The notes beneath the pieces were generated by a model, which saw only the letters and a program-made list of their open reading frames with translations, had not been told where the DNA came from and searched no databases. 64,000 nucleotides of DNA from Corynebacterium glucuronolyticum DSM 44120 (GTDB lineage: Bacteria > Actinomycetota > Actinomycetes > Mycobacteriales > Mycobacteriaceae), in contig NZ_CP047452.1 in NCBI RefSeq assembly GCF_030440595.1, positions 2,418,001 to 2,482,000 on the forward strand, written 5' to 3'. The position numbers and the translations under genes were made by a program. Shown here piece by piece: positions 32,686 to 44,726 of the stretch. Position 1 is the stretch's first letter; every line of letters begins with the position of its first letter.

Positions 32686-33461
32686 GGCAGCTCCGAAATG
32701 GGGGTTCCGTTCAATTCAGCGTCGGGTTCAATTTCTTCCCAGGGGCGCAGCACGAAGTCGCGCTCATGGGCATGCGGGTGCGGGACGATGAGTTCCGGGG
32801 AGGTGGACTCGGCGCCGTACATTTGCACCACATCAACGTCGAGGGTGCGCGGGCCCCAGTGGATCTCGCGGGTGCGGTGCGCGCACTTTTCCAGGTGCTG
32901 GCAGTAGCGCAAGAGACTCAGCGGCGTGCCGCACCAGGTGAGCTCCAGGGCGAGATTCAAGAAGTCGGGCTGTTCCACCCCGCCCCAGGGGGCCGTTTTG
33001 TGGATGGTGGAAACCTTCGTCGGGTGGAGACGATTCGTTGCGGATCGCAAGATCTCTTCGGAGTCGCCGATGTTGGAGCCGAGGGACAGGATGGCGCGGA
33101 AGGCGTTCTTGCGGTTGCGGCGGCGGACGACGGCGACGTCGGCAAAGTCGTGCGGGATCGGGGCGTGCGGCTTGTGCACGGTGACCTCGATGGCGTGCAG
33201 GAGCGGGAAGGCGAGCATCGCCTCGTCGGCAATCAGGCCCGCGACGGTTTCGATGAGGTCGTAGGCGGGGCCGGCGAGGGTGCGGTAGGCAATCTCGGCG
33301 AGCTCACCGTAGTGGACGGTGTCCTCCACGTGGTCGGTGTCCGGAAACGGCAGCCAGCACGTGATGTCCACGGAGAATTCCTGGCCATCGCGCTTTTCGT
33401 GGTCGAAGACCCCGTGGTAGCCGGTTGCCTTAAGCCCGGTGAGCTCAATCCGATCAGCCAC
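32682..33461 (-). CDS. folBK: Bifunctional dihydroneopterin aldolase / HPPK (FolB-FolK fusion)
   Basis: From the GTG at 33461 (8-bp overlap with folP) a single frame of 259 residues holds FolB (RIELTGLKATGYHGVFDHEK, ETVAGLIADEAMLAFP, to about residue 118) and then FolK (FRAILSLGSNIGDSEEILR, HRTREIHWGPRTLDVDVVQM, LIVPHPHAHERDFVL). In many relatives the two are separate overlapping genes; here no stop or start separates them. The fused enzyme would make 6-hydroxymethyl-dihydropterin and pyrophosphorylate it. In-frame sequence upstream of the GTG is antisense-like and rejected. Confidence 0.88.
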   Translation of the reverse strand: MADRIELTGLKATGYHGVFDHEKRDGQEFSVDITCWLPFPDTDHVEDTVHYGELAEIAYRTLAGPAYDLIETVAGLIADEAMLAFPLLHAIEVTVHKPHAPIPHDFADVAVVRRRNRKNAFRAILSLGSNIGDSEEILRSATNRLHPTKVSTIHKTAPWGGVEQPDFLNLALELTWCGTPLSLLRYCQHLEKCAHRTREIHWGPRTLDVDVVQMYGAESTSPELIVPHPHAHERDFVLRPWEEIEPDAELNGTPISELP

Positions 33462-34293
33462 GCGGGTTCCTCCAGCGGGCTGCCACCTCGACGGCGTCGC
33501 GGGAACCGCGGACGCTGTGCACGCGGACGGCCCAGGCACCGTGGTAGGCGGATAGCGCGGAGACGGCGTGGGTGGCGTCGTCGCGGTCGACGGCGGTGTT
33601 CTCGTCGCGAGCGTACTCGGCGCGCATGTCGCCGAGGAAGCGCTTGCGGGACTGGCCGATGAGCACCGGGTAGCCGGTCTCCACGAGCTTCGGCAGCGCG
33701 TTGAGGAGCTGCCAATCCGCAAGCCGGGACTTACCAAAGCCCAGGCCCGGGTCGATGATGATGTTGTCCTTCTTCACGCCCGCGTCTTGGGCGCGGTGAA
33801 CAAGTTCACCGAGGAGGCGGAGGACCTCGGCCACTACGTCCTTGCCGGCAAGCGTGTCGCCTGCGGCGTCGCCGAAGTTGGTCACGTCCCAGTGCTGCAG
33901 GATCACGGGCAGGCCCGTGTCGGCCATGGTGGCGAACATATTGGGATCGGCCATGCCACCGGAGACATCGTTCAAAATGGTCACGCCGGCCGAAGCGCTG
34001 GCGCGAGCAACGGCGGCACGCATCGTGTCCACCGAGGTCGCGATGCCTTCCTTGGACAGCGCCTCGATGACCGGCACGACGCGGGCGAGTTCTTGTTCCT
34101 CGGTCACGCGGGTGGCGCCGGGGCGGGTGGATTCACCGCCGACGTCGATGATGTCGGCGCCCTGGTCCACGAGGTCGTGGGCGTGGGCGATGGCGCGGTC
34201 GAAGGTGTTCCATTTGCCGCCGTCGGAAAACGAGTCGTCGGTGACGTTCAAAACGCCCATGACGAGACAGCGGTCGGCGTTGAAAAGATCCAT
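33454..34293 (-). CDS. folP: Dihydropteroate synthase
   Basis: A 279-residue TIM-barrel enzyme joining pterin pyrophosphate and p-aminobenzoate, the sulfonamide target. It has VMGVLNVTDDSFSDGG, DIIDVGGESTRPGA, LNDVSGGMAD, IIIDPGLGFGKS and a C-terminal VRVHSVRGSRDAV. The segment usually NVTPDSFSDGG has Asp instead of Pro. It starts 3 bp after the folE stop. Confidence 0.95.
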   Translation of the reverse strand: MDLFNADRCLVMGVLNVTDDSFSDGGKWNTFDRAIAHAHDLVDQGADIIDVGGESTRPGATRVTEEQELARVVPVIEALSKEGIATSVDTMRAAVARASASAGVTILNDVSGGMADPNMFATMADTGLPVILQHWDVTNFGDAAGDTLAGKDVVAEVLRLLGELVHRAQDAGVKKDNIIIDPGLGFGKSRLADWQLLNALPKLVETGYPVLIGQSRKRFLGDMRAEYARDENTAVDRDDATHAVSALSAYHGAWAVRVHSVRGSRDAVEVAARWRNPRG

Positions 34294-34296
34294 GGT

Positions 34297-34865
34297 TTAA
34301 CCCCTAATCAGCGTGAGGAATTCCGCGCGGGAGGCCGCTGAGGTCTTAAATCCTCCGCGCATCGCGGATGTTGTGGTCTTGGAGCCGGGCTTGCGGATGC
34401 CGCGCATGGTCATGCACATGTGCTCGCATTCGAGGACGACGGCGACGGCCTGCGTATCCAGGCGGTCGACGAGTGCGTCGGCGATCTGGGAGGTCAACCG
34501 TTCCTGTACCTGGGGACGGCGAGCATAGCCGTCGGCAAGCCTGGCGAGCTTTGACAACCCTGTGACGGAACCGTGACCACCGGGAATGTACCCGATGTGG
34601 GCGACGCCGTAGAACGGCAGGAGGTGGTGCTCGCACATGGAGTAGATGGGGATGTCGCGCACGATGACGAGCTCGGTGTGGTTTTCCGGGAACGTCTTTT
34701 CCAGGTGGTCGGCGGGGTTGATGTGCAGTCCGCCGGTGTTTTCCTCGAAGGCTTTGGCCACCCGCCGGGGCGTTTCTTTCAGTCCGGGGCGGTCGGGGTC
34801 CTCGCCGATGGCGATGAGGAGCTCCCGGACGGCTGCCTGTGCGCGCTCAAAATCGAAATCTGCCA

Positions 34866-34866
<1 letters not shown>
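34297..34866 (-). CDS. folE: GTP cyclohydrolase I
   Basis: From the GTG at 34866, overlapping the ftsH stop by one base (TAGTG), it gives 189 residues. Zn ligands are in [14 protein letters not shown] and [14 protein letters not shown]. It makes 7,8-dihydroneopterin triphosphate, the first folate step. The frame extends upstream to 35064 through ftsH antisense-unlike sequence in another frame and is rejected. Confidence 0.95.
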
Positions 34867-37196
<2,330 letters not shown>

Positions 37197-37200
37197 TGTG

Positions 37201-37761
37201 TTAGTTCTCGTACATCCGTGGGTGAAGTGTTCCTACGTAGGGCAGGTCGCGGTAGCGCTCGGCGAAGTCGAGGCCGTAGCCGATGACGAACTCGTCGGGG
37301 ATTTCGAAGCCGACGTCGAGTAGCTCAACCTTGGCTTTTTGGGCCTCGGGCTTGCGTAGGAGGGTGATGACGTTGAGGGAAGCGGGGTGGCGCGACTTGA
37401 GGTTGCGCACGAGCCAGGACAGGGTGAGACCGGAATCGATGATGTCTTCCACGATGAGCACGTGGCGGTTTTCGATCTCTCGGTCGAGGTCTTTGAGAAT
37501 CCTGACCACGCCGGAGGAGGAGGTGGAGTTGCCGTAGCTGGAGACGGCCATGAACTCCATCTGGCTGGGGATGGACAGTTTGCGGGAGAAATCGGTGAGG
37601 AAGTACACCGCCCCCTTCAGGACGCACACGAGGATGAGATCGTCATCGATGTCTTTGTATTCCTGGCTGACCTTGTCCGCCATCTCCTGGATGCGCGTTT
37701 GCAGCTGCTCTTCGCTGAGCAGAACTTTTTGCACTTCGTCGCCGTATCGGGACTCACTCAT
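37201..37761 (-). CDS. hpt: Hypoxanthine phosphoribosyltransferase
   Basis: From the ATG at 37761 (ribosome site AGGAGAAAAACTC) it gives 186 residues. The PRPP-binding motif is [17 protein letters not shown] and a C-terminal [16 protein letters not shown] is conserved. It salvages hypoxanthine and guanine. It overlaps tilS by 4 bp (ATGA). The upstream in-frame extension to 38328 overlaps tilS and is rejected. Confidence 0.95.
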   Translation of the reverse strand: MSESRYGDEVQKVLLSEEQLQTRIQEMADKVSQEYKDIDDDLILVCVLKGAVYFLTDFSRKLSIPSQMEFMAVSSYGNSTSSSGVVRILKDLDREIENRHVLIVEDIIDSGLTLSWLVRNLKSRHPASLNVITLLRKPEAQKAKVELLDVGFEIPDEFVIGYGLDFAERYRDLPYVGTLHPRMYEN

Positions 37762-38645
37762 GAGTTTTTCTCCTCTATCTTTATCGCATCGGATACACGC
37801 AATGCTACCAATCCTCCCCCGACATCCCGCGGCCCCTGCCCGTGCCACTCGGTCAGAAGCTTGTCGACGCCCTCGACGTGCGGTTTGCTCACCTTCGCAC
37901 CCGCCGCCCGCAGGGCCCCGGCGATGATGTCCTGCCGGGTAGCCTCCGGCAGGTCCTTGGTGGCCAGCGGGACGGTGGTCGCCGTCATGCGGGTCGCCTC
38001 CGCCTGCGTCCGCCGTGCCGCCTGCGCCAGCGCCGGTACGGCATCGCCGCCGACGATGTCTCCGAGTAGTGGCAGCACCTCCCGGCGCACGCGCACGCGG
38101 GTGAAGGCGCGGTCCGCGTTCTGCGGGTCGTGCCACGGGGTGACACCGATCTCCGCGCACGTGGCGACGGTGTCCGTACGCCGGACGGCCAGTAATGGCC
38201 GGATGATTTGTGCGCCCTCCACCTCGGCGGTTTCTCTCATGCCGCACGTCATGCCGCGCAGGCCGGCGATGAGGAATGTTTCGGCGAGGTCGTCCATCGT
38301 GTGCGCGACGCACACGGGGCCACCCCATTCGGCGAACGCACGGTAGCGGGCTTGTCGAGCAGCGGACTCTGTAGGCGGATCCACATTAATCGGAATAACG
38401 CGGGCCTCCGCGCCCCAGCTGCGGGCGATGCGGGCTGCCTCCTCGGACACCTCCCGGGAGCCGTCCTGCAGGCCGTGGTCGATGCACAGGGCGGTGACGT
38501 GGACGCCCTCGGCGACAAGTGCTGCGGTGAGGGCGAGCGAATCCGGGCCACCGGAAAGACCTACCGCCACCGAGGACGGCACACATCGCCTCACGGCGTT
38601 TCTTACCCGCACGAAATGGGGGCTGGGCTCTGGAAATCGGTGCAT
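37758..38645 (-). CDS. tilS: tRNA(Ile)-lysidine synthase
   Basis: From the ATG at 38645 it gives 295 residues. The PP-loop ATP motif is [18 protein letters not shown], followed by LCIDHGLQ and [16 protein letters not shown]. It makes lysidine at C34 of tRNA-Ile, which lets it read AUA. It starts one base after the dacB stop and overlaps hpt. Confidence 0.94.
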   Translation of the reverse strand: MHRFPEPSPHFVRVRNAVRRCVPSSVAVGLSGGPDSLALTAALVAEGVHVTALCIDHGLQDGSREVSEEAARIARSWGAEARVIPINVDPPTESAARQARYRAFAEWGGPVCVAHTMDDLAETFLIAGLRGMTCGMRETAEVEGAQIIRPLLAVRRTDTVATCAEIGVTPWHDPQNADRAFTRVRVRREVLPLLGDIVGGDAVPALAQAARRTQAEATRMTATTVPLATKDLPEATRQDIIAGALRAAGAKVSKPHVEGVDKLLTEWHGQGPRDVGGGLVALRVSDAIKIEEKNS

Positions 38646-38646
38646 G

Positions 38647-39891
38647 TTATTTGCGCAGCGCCGAGGCGAGGGTGTCGAGGGATTCCCGGGCGGCGAGGAT
38701 ATCGGAGCCGTTGGACAGGAACGCGAACGTGTAGACGCTGCCGTCCTCACCGGTGACAGTGCCGGCGAGCCCCGAGGTGGCGTCGAGGGTGCCCGTCTTG
38801 GCGCGCACCCAGCCCTGGCCGTCCTTGCCGCCGAAGCGTTCGGCAAGCGTGCCGGAGCCGTAGGCCACAGGCAGGGAGCGCAGCACCGGGTGCAGCTTGT
38901 CGTCTGTCGCCGCGGTGTAGAGCGCAATGTCGATGGTGCGGGGTGCAATCCGATTGTCAGCGCTCAGCCCCGAGCAATCGTTGAGGTTCAGCCCATCGGT
39001 GGGAATCGACAGGGCGTGCAGCTCGGCGATGACGGCGTCTACAGGGTTGGTGGCCCCCTTGGCCACGGCGAGTTCGCGGCCGATGGCCTCGGCCATGACG
39101 TTGTCGGAGTGGTCCATCATGGCGTTGAGGCGGTCGTCGAGGCGCGGGGACTCTACCGTACCGATCTTGGTGGCGGTGGGGGGAACCGTCGACAAGCCTG
39201 CGGGGGTGGCACCAGAGCGGGCGGCGACGCTGGCAAGGACATCCTGAGCCGGCGTGTGGGAGCGGGGAACATCGCCCGTCGTCGCGTCGATGCGCGCCTG
39301 ATTGATCATGACCGGCTCGATGGGGGCGACGAAACCCGCGTCGATGTCGGCGGGGTCCCACGTGGGGGCGAAGGGCTCGAAACCGTCCCAGACGGACGTG
39401 TCCAGGACGACCCGCGGGGTGGTGACCATACCAGCCAACCGGTCCAGGGAGGCGTCGGAAAGCCACACATCCCCACCGGCCTTGATATAGCTCGTATCAC
39501 CGTCCGCGTACACCTCCGTCACCAGACGGTGACCGGCGGGCAGCGCGTGGACCGCGGCGGTGGCGGTGAGCACCTTCGTGATCGACGCCGGACGACCCGG
39601 AACATCGGCATTCTTCTCCCACACCGTCTCCCCCGTCTGCACATCCGTGACGATGCCGAAGAACTCCCCCAGCGCCGGATCCTGCGACAGCGCCTCCAGC
39701 TCTGGGGCCTGCGCCGGATCAACCGGACCATCCCGGTGAGCGGGCACCGCCAGCGGCGTCGCCGACGGCGGCTGCATCCCCGGAGTTACCGTGGTCGCGC
39801 GGGCAGCGGACAAAACGGCGACCGCGACGATCGCCGCAATAACGGCGAGAACCGCCACGATGGCACCAATGAAAAGACCTTTTCTTCGCAC
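38647..39891 (-). CDS. dacB: D-alanyl-D-alanine carboxypeptidase/endopeptidase (PBP4 type)
   Basis: From the GTG at 39891 (another GTG at 39900) it gives 414 residues. An N-terminal membrane anchor (GAIVAVLAVIAAIVAVAVL), then the class-C penicillin-binding triad SITK, SDN (DHSDNVMAEAIG) and KTG (RAKTGTLDATSG). It trims peptidoglycan stem peptides outside the membrane. In-frame sequence further upstream, to 40572, is antisense to ppa and rejected. Confidence 0.93.
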   Translation of the reverse strand: MRRKGLFIGAIVAVLAVIAAIVAVAVLSAARATTVTPGMQPPSATPLAVPAHRDGPVDPAQAPELEALSQDPALGEFFGIVTDVQTGETVWEKNADVPGRPASITKVLTATAAVHALPAGHRLVTEVYADGDTSYIKAGGDVWLSDASLDRLAGMVTTPRVVLDTSVWDGFEPFAPTWDPADIDAGFVAPIEPVMINQARIDATTGDVPRSHTPAQDVLASVAARSGATPAGLSTVPPTATKIGTVESPRLDDRLNAMMDHSDNVMAEAIGRELAVAKGATNPVDAVIAELHALSIPTDGLNLNDCSGLSADNRIAPRTIDIALYTAATDDKLHPVLRSLPVAYGSGTLAERFGGKDGQGWVRAKTGTLDATSGLAGTVTGEDGSVYTFAFLSNGSDILAARESLDTLASALRK

Positions 39892-39972
39892 CCCACACAC
39901 TGTAGCGGGTGACCAATTCGAGGACAGACTAGGATGGGAGCGGAGTAAAACGTTTTGACAGAAAGGACTCAC

Positions 39973-40455
39973 ATGAGCTTCGAAGTAACCATCGAGATCC
40001 CCGCCGGCTCCCGCAACAAGTACGAGATCGACCACGAGACCGGCAAGGTCTACCTCGACCGTTACCTGTTCACCCCCATGGCCTACCCGCAGGACTACGG
40101 CTTCATCGAGGGCACCCTCGGCGAAGACGGAGACCCGCTCGACGCCCTCGTCATCCTGCCTGAGTCCGTATTCCCCGGCGTCATCGTCCCCGCGCGCCCG
40201 CTCGGCGTGTTCAAGATGACCGACGAGGCCGGCGGCGACGACAAGCTGCTCTGCGTTGTCGATGACGTCCGCTACGAGAACTACAAGGACATCGACGACG
40301 TCCCGCAGCACGTCAAGGACGAGATCGAGCACTTCTTCGTCCACTACAAGGACCTCGAGCCGAACAAGGAAGTTTCCGGCTCCGGCTGGGCCGGCAAGGA
40401 CGAGGCCGAGCGCATCTACAAGGAGGCCATCGAGCGCCTCAAGAACGAGGGCTAA
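39973..40455 (+). CDS. ppa: Inorganic pyrophosphatase
   Basis: From the ATG at 39973 (ribosome site GAAAGGACTCAC) it gives 160 residues of a family I soluble pyrophosphatase: [37 protein letters not shown] with the metal-binding Asp set, and [13 protein letters not shown]. It drives biosynthesis by hydrolysing PPi. It is divergent from dacB. Confidence 0.97.
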   Translation: MSFEVTIEIPAGSRNKYEIDHETGKVYLDRYLFTPMAYPQDYGFIEGTLGEDGDPLDALVILPESVFPGVIVPARPLGVFKMTDEAGGDDKLLCVVDDVRYENYKDIDDVPQHVKDEIEHFFVHYKDLEPNKEVSGSGWAGKDEAERIYKEAIERLKNEG

Positions 40456-40479
40456 ACGCGTCAACCGCCAAGCACCGCG

Positions 40480-40516
40480 CCGCCACCCGCACGTGTTCCG
40501 GGTGGCGGATTTTTTG
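40480..40516 (+). terminator. Rho-independent terminator of ppa
   Basis: CCGCCACCCG / CGGGTGGCGG arms with a 9-base loop, followed by ATTTTTTGG. Confidence 0.9.
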
Positions 40517-40573
40517 GCCGTGATGAGGGCAAAGTGGCCCGCAGACCAGGCCGCAAGACCTACACTTGGCACT

Positions 40574-41017
40574 ATGAGCGAGATCCCCAGCCTCCTGACA
40601 CAGTCCCCGCTTTTTCAGCTGGAGAAGCTCCGCAAAACGACCCGCGACGCGGTCGATGCCGCCCTTGTGCCCACGGACGTCACGCTCCGGGAGTATTGGG
40701 TGCTCACGTGTCTTGCACCCGCGCCCACCGCGCAGCAGGCGGAGATTTCTGCGGCGCTTGGCATCGACCCCTCCGACGTGGTGCGGATCCTGGACAAGCT
40801 GGTGCGCAAAGGGCTGGTGACGCGGGACCGGGCGGCGGAGGATCGGCGCCGACAAGTGGTGGCGCTCACCAAGGCGGGGCGGAAGCTGCACAAGAAGCTC
40901 GCCAGCGCGGTGACGGAGGCAGAGAAAACGGCCCTGGACGACTCCTCCAAGAAGCAGCTGAAGCAGCTGCGGAAGATGTCCAAGGCCGTGCTTGCACCGG
41001 CCGACGAGAAGAACTAG
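40574..41017 (+). CDS. MarR-family transcriptional regulator
   Basis: From the ATG at 40574 it gives 147 residues with a winged helix (TAQQAEISAALGIDPSDVVR, ILDKLVRKGLVTRDRAAEDR, then RRQVVALTKAGRKL). Its ligand and target are unknown. It ends in a 4-bp convergent overlap with ppk2 (CTAG). The in-frame extension back to 40256 is antisense-free but overlaps ppa and is rejected. Confidence 0.9.
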   Translation: MSEIPSLLTQSPLFQLEKLRKTTRDAVDAALVPTDVTLREYWVLTCLAPAPTAQQAEISAALGIDPSDVVRILDKLVRKGLVTRDRAAEDRRRQVVALTKAGRKLHKKLASAVTEAEKTALDDSSKKQLKQLRKMSKAVLAPADEKN

Positions 41018-41910
41018 TCGCCGATCTGATCGCGGCCGCGCTTGACCAGCAGCGGGTCGGGCTCGCCGACGATCTCGTGATCCTTGTTTGTGTACTCGAA
41101 CTTGCTCAAGATGTAGCGCATCGCGTTGAGGCGGGCGCGCTTCTTGTCATTCGACTTGATGGTGATCCACGGGGACTCATCTGTGTCCGTGTAACGGAAC
41201 TGTTCCTCCTTCGCCCGCGTGTAATCGTTCCACTTATCCAGGGAGGCGAGGTCCATCGGGGACAGCTTCCAGCGGCGCACGGGGTCCACCTGGCGGATGG
41301 CGAAGCGGGTGCGCTGCTCCTTCTGGGTGACAGAGAACCAGAACTTCGTCAGCGAAATGCCGGAACCCAGGATCATGTTCTCCAGCATCGGCACCTCGCG
41401 CAGGAACTCGGCGTGCTGGGATTCCGTGCAGAAGCCCATGACGCGCTCCACGCCGGAGCGGTTGTACCACGAGCGGTCAAAGAACACGATCTCCCCTGCC
41501 GACGGGAAGTGCTCGATGTAGCGCTGGAAGTACCAGGAGGTGGACTCGCGCGGCGACGGCTTTTCCAGTGCCACGATGCGGGCACCGCGGGGGTTGAGGT
41601 GCTCGTTGAAGCGCTTGATGGTGCCGCCCTTGCCGGCGGCGTCGCGCCCCTCGAAAAGAATGATGTGGCGCTGGCCCGTTGCTTTGGTCCAGTTCTGCCA
41701 TTTCAGGAGCTCGATTTGTAGGGCTCGTTTAATGTGCTCGTACTCCGGGCGTTTCATCTGCTCGTCGTACGGGTAGTTTTCGCGCCACGTGTCTACGCGT
41801 TCTCCATTGGGCTTGACCAGTACCGGATCGTCCTCGTCGCTGTCATCGACGTGGTATCCGTGCAGTTTAGCTAGGTCAAGTACGGGGATTTCCTCATTAT
41901 CGTCGGCCAT
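41014..41910 (-). CDS. ppk2: Polyphosphate kinase 2 (PPK2 family)
   Basis: A 298-residue P-loop kinase. Walker A is ILFEGRDAAGKGGTIKRF, the lid/Walker B region is IVFFDRSWYNRSGVERVMGF, and WFSVTQKEQRTRFAIR follows. It transfers phosphate between polyphosphate and nucleoside diphosphates. The ATG at 41910 is chosen over the GTG 2 codons upstream. In C. glutamicum a ppk2 gene also sits beside porA/porH/groEL2 (recalled gene order). Confidence 0.94.
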   Translation of the reverse strand: MADDNEEIPVLDLAKLHGYHVDDSDEDDPVLVKPNGERVDTWRENYPYDEQMKRPEYEHIKRALQIELLKWQNWTKATGQRHIILFEGRDAAGKGGTIKRFNEHLNPRGARIVALEKPSPRESTSWYFQRYIEHFPSAGEIVFFDRSWYNRSGVERVMGFCTESQHAEFLREVPMLENMILGSGISLTKFWFSVTQKEQRTRFAIRQVDPVRRWKLSPMDLASLDKWNDYTRAKEEQFRYTDTDESPWITIKSNDKKRARLNAMRYILSKFEYTNKDHEIVGEPDPLLVKRGRDQIGD

Positions 41911-41961
41911 ACGCACAATAATAGTCAGTTACTAGCCGGCACGCCGGGTGAAATTGAACGC

Positions 41962-41992
41962 GAAAAATCCCCCGCCTAATCGGCGGGGGATT
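41962..41992 (-). terminator. Terminator after the PorA-like gene
   Basis: ATCCCCCGCC / GGCGGGGGAT arms with a short loop, followed by TTTTTCGCG on the minus strand. Confidence 0.85.
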
Positions 41993-42035
41993 AGTCGATT
42001 AACGCTATTGCGTTGTTGGCCTGAAAAGGCTCAGC

Positions 42036-42221
42036 TTATGCAAGACCGATGAGGGTCTTGATGCCCTTGGCAACCTCAGCGAGGTTGTCGAGGAGGCTGA
42101 AGAGCCAGCCGAAGCCGTCCTGGCTGTTGGAGAGGTTGCCCCAGTTGTTCACTGCGGTCTCGTAGCCCTCGTCAACCTTGAACTTATCTGCATCTGCAGC
42201 GTAGTAAGCAATGTTTTCCAT
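42036..42221 (-). CDS. porA: PorA-like corynebacterial outer-membrane (mycomembrane) porin peptide
   Basis: A 61-residue peptide beginning MENIAYY and ending LLDNLAEVAKGIKTLIGLA, helical and amphipathic, without a signal sequence. Size, the MEN start and position next to a PorH-like gene between ppk2 and groEL2 match the C. glutamicum PorA/PorH pair, which forms a hetero-oligomeric channel and is O-mycoloylated on Ser. Sequence identity to C. glutamicum PorA is low, so the call relies largely on context. It is followed by a terminator. Confidence 0.7.
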   Translation of the reverse strand: MENIAYYAADADKFKVDEGYETAVNNWGNLSNSQDGFGWLFSLLDNLAEVAKGIKTLIGLA

Positions 42222-42261
42222 GAAAAACTCCTAGTTTAAAAGATCCGGTTAGGGGGTTGTC

Positions 42262-42453
42262 TTACTTCTTGGGCTTGGTCTCAGTCGGAGCCTCGGGCAA
42301 CGGCTTGAGGAGCTTATCGAAATCGAAGAAGTCCGGGTCATCAATGTGGTTGAAGGCCTGGAAGAACTTCGGCAGGTTGGTGAAGATCTTGGTGATGCCC
42401 TCAACGAGATCGATGAAGAAGCTCAGCGCATCCTTGATTGCAGACAGATCCAT
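42262..42453 (-). CDS. porH: PorH-like corynebacterial mycomembrane porin peptide
   Basis: A 63-residue acidic amphipathic peptide (MDLSAIKDALSFFIDLVEGI, then FTNLPKFFQAFNH). It shares the MDLS start and size with PorH of C. glutamicum, which likewise lacks a signal peptide and carries a mycolate on Ser. It starts behind a strong ribosome site (CCAAGGAGAAATT) and precedes the PorA-like gene by 40 bp on the same transcript. Confidence 0.75.
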   Translation of the reverse strand: MDLSAIKDALSFFIDLVEGITKIFTNLPKFFQAFNHIDDPDFFDFDKLLKPLPEAPTETKPKK

Positions 42454-42471
42454 AATTTCTCCTTGGGTTGG

Positions 42472-42489
42472 CCAGCCCCAAGGGGCTGG
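42472..42489 (-). promoter_or_regulatory. Hairpin in the porHA leader just before the ribosome site
   Basis: CCAGCCCC-AA-GGGGCTGG is a perfect 8-bp inverted repeat in the roughly 70-nt leader, ending about 10 bases before AAGGAG. It could stabilise the mRNA or control ribosome access. There is no T run after it. Confidence 0.5.
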
Positions 42490-42528
42490 GATTACAAGTT
42501 CATAACGTCTCTCGACCGTCGTTGATTT

Positions 42529-42557
42529 AATTTAGGCGGTAACGGCCCTACCGTCAA
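42529..42557 (-). promoter_or_regulatory. Probable sigma-A promoter of the porH-porA unit
   Basis: TTGACG (42552-42557) and TAAATT (42529-42534) on the minus strand are 17 bp apart, about 75 bp upstream of the PorH-like start. Confidence 0.65.
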
Positions 42558-42837
42558 GCGTTTATTGCAAACTTTTCCACCAAATTTGCTACGTTTAGTC
42601 AGCGTCCACAAAGGCGTAACTTTGCATTCATTTTTGTGACTTTTCACAATACTTCAAGCTAGACGGGTTTTTAGCGGATCGACTACCTGAAAACGCGGTG
42701 AGAATTTTCAAAAAATCTGCCGTTTGTGTAACGCATACGGCATCAAAAAGCGATAAGGCGCGTTCAAACCAGAAAATTTTTCGCACACTCCCCCGCGCGG
42801 GGGTAACCAGCGGTTTCTACATCGTCGACGCAAACAA
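42558..42837. other. AT-rich intergenic DNA between groEL2 and porH
   Basis: About 280 bp of AT-rich DNA with no supported ORF. It separates the groEL2 terminator from the porHA promoter and may hold upstream activator sites; no repeat or known operator was recognised. Confidence 0.5.
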
Positions 42838-42866
42838 CAACGGGCACCTCTGACGAGGTGCCCGTG
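42838..42866 (-). terminator. Terminator of groEL2
   Basis: ACGGGCACCTC / GAGGTGCCCGT arms with a 4-base loop; on the minus strand TGTTGTTTG follows. Confidence 0.8.
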
Positions 42867-42901
42867 ATGTGTTACCGCTTACGCGTCAGCGTGAGGGAGG
42901 C

Positions 42902-44617
<1,716 letters not shown>

Positions 44618-44632
44618 CTACACTTCGTTCAT

Positions 44633-44659
44633 TTAGCACTCTCAAACTGGAAGTGCTAA
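44633..44659 (-). promoter_or_regulatory. CIRCE operator 1 (HrcA site) of groEL2
   Basis: TTAGCACTC-N9-AAGTGCTAA, one mismatch from the CIRCE consensus (GAGTGCTAA in the second arm). Confidence 0.9.
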
Positions 44660-44668
44660 AAACCATTT

Positions 44669-44695
44669 TTAGCACTCAACCCCCGAGAGTGCAAG
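44669..44695 (-). promoter_or_regulatory. CIRCE operator 2 (HrcA site) of groEL2
   Basis: TTAGCACTC-N9-GAGTGCAAG; the first arm is perfect and the second has two mismatches. Centre-to-centre spacing to the first is 36 bp. It lies only 30 bp before the divergent dipeptidase start, so that gene may be affected too. Confidence 0.75.
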
Positions 44696-44726
44696 ACAGT
44701 AGCCGCTCACCTGGGCGAGGGCTACC

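Noticed and set aside
39898..40572. N-terminal extension of DacB
   Set aside because: It is antisense to ppa; the membrane anchor begins right after the GTG at 39891 (or 39900).
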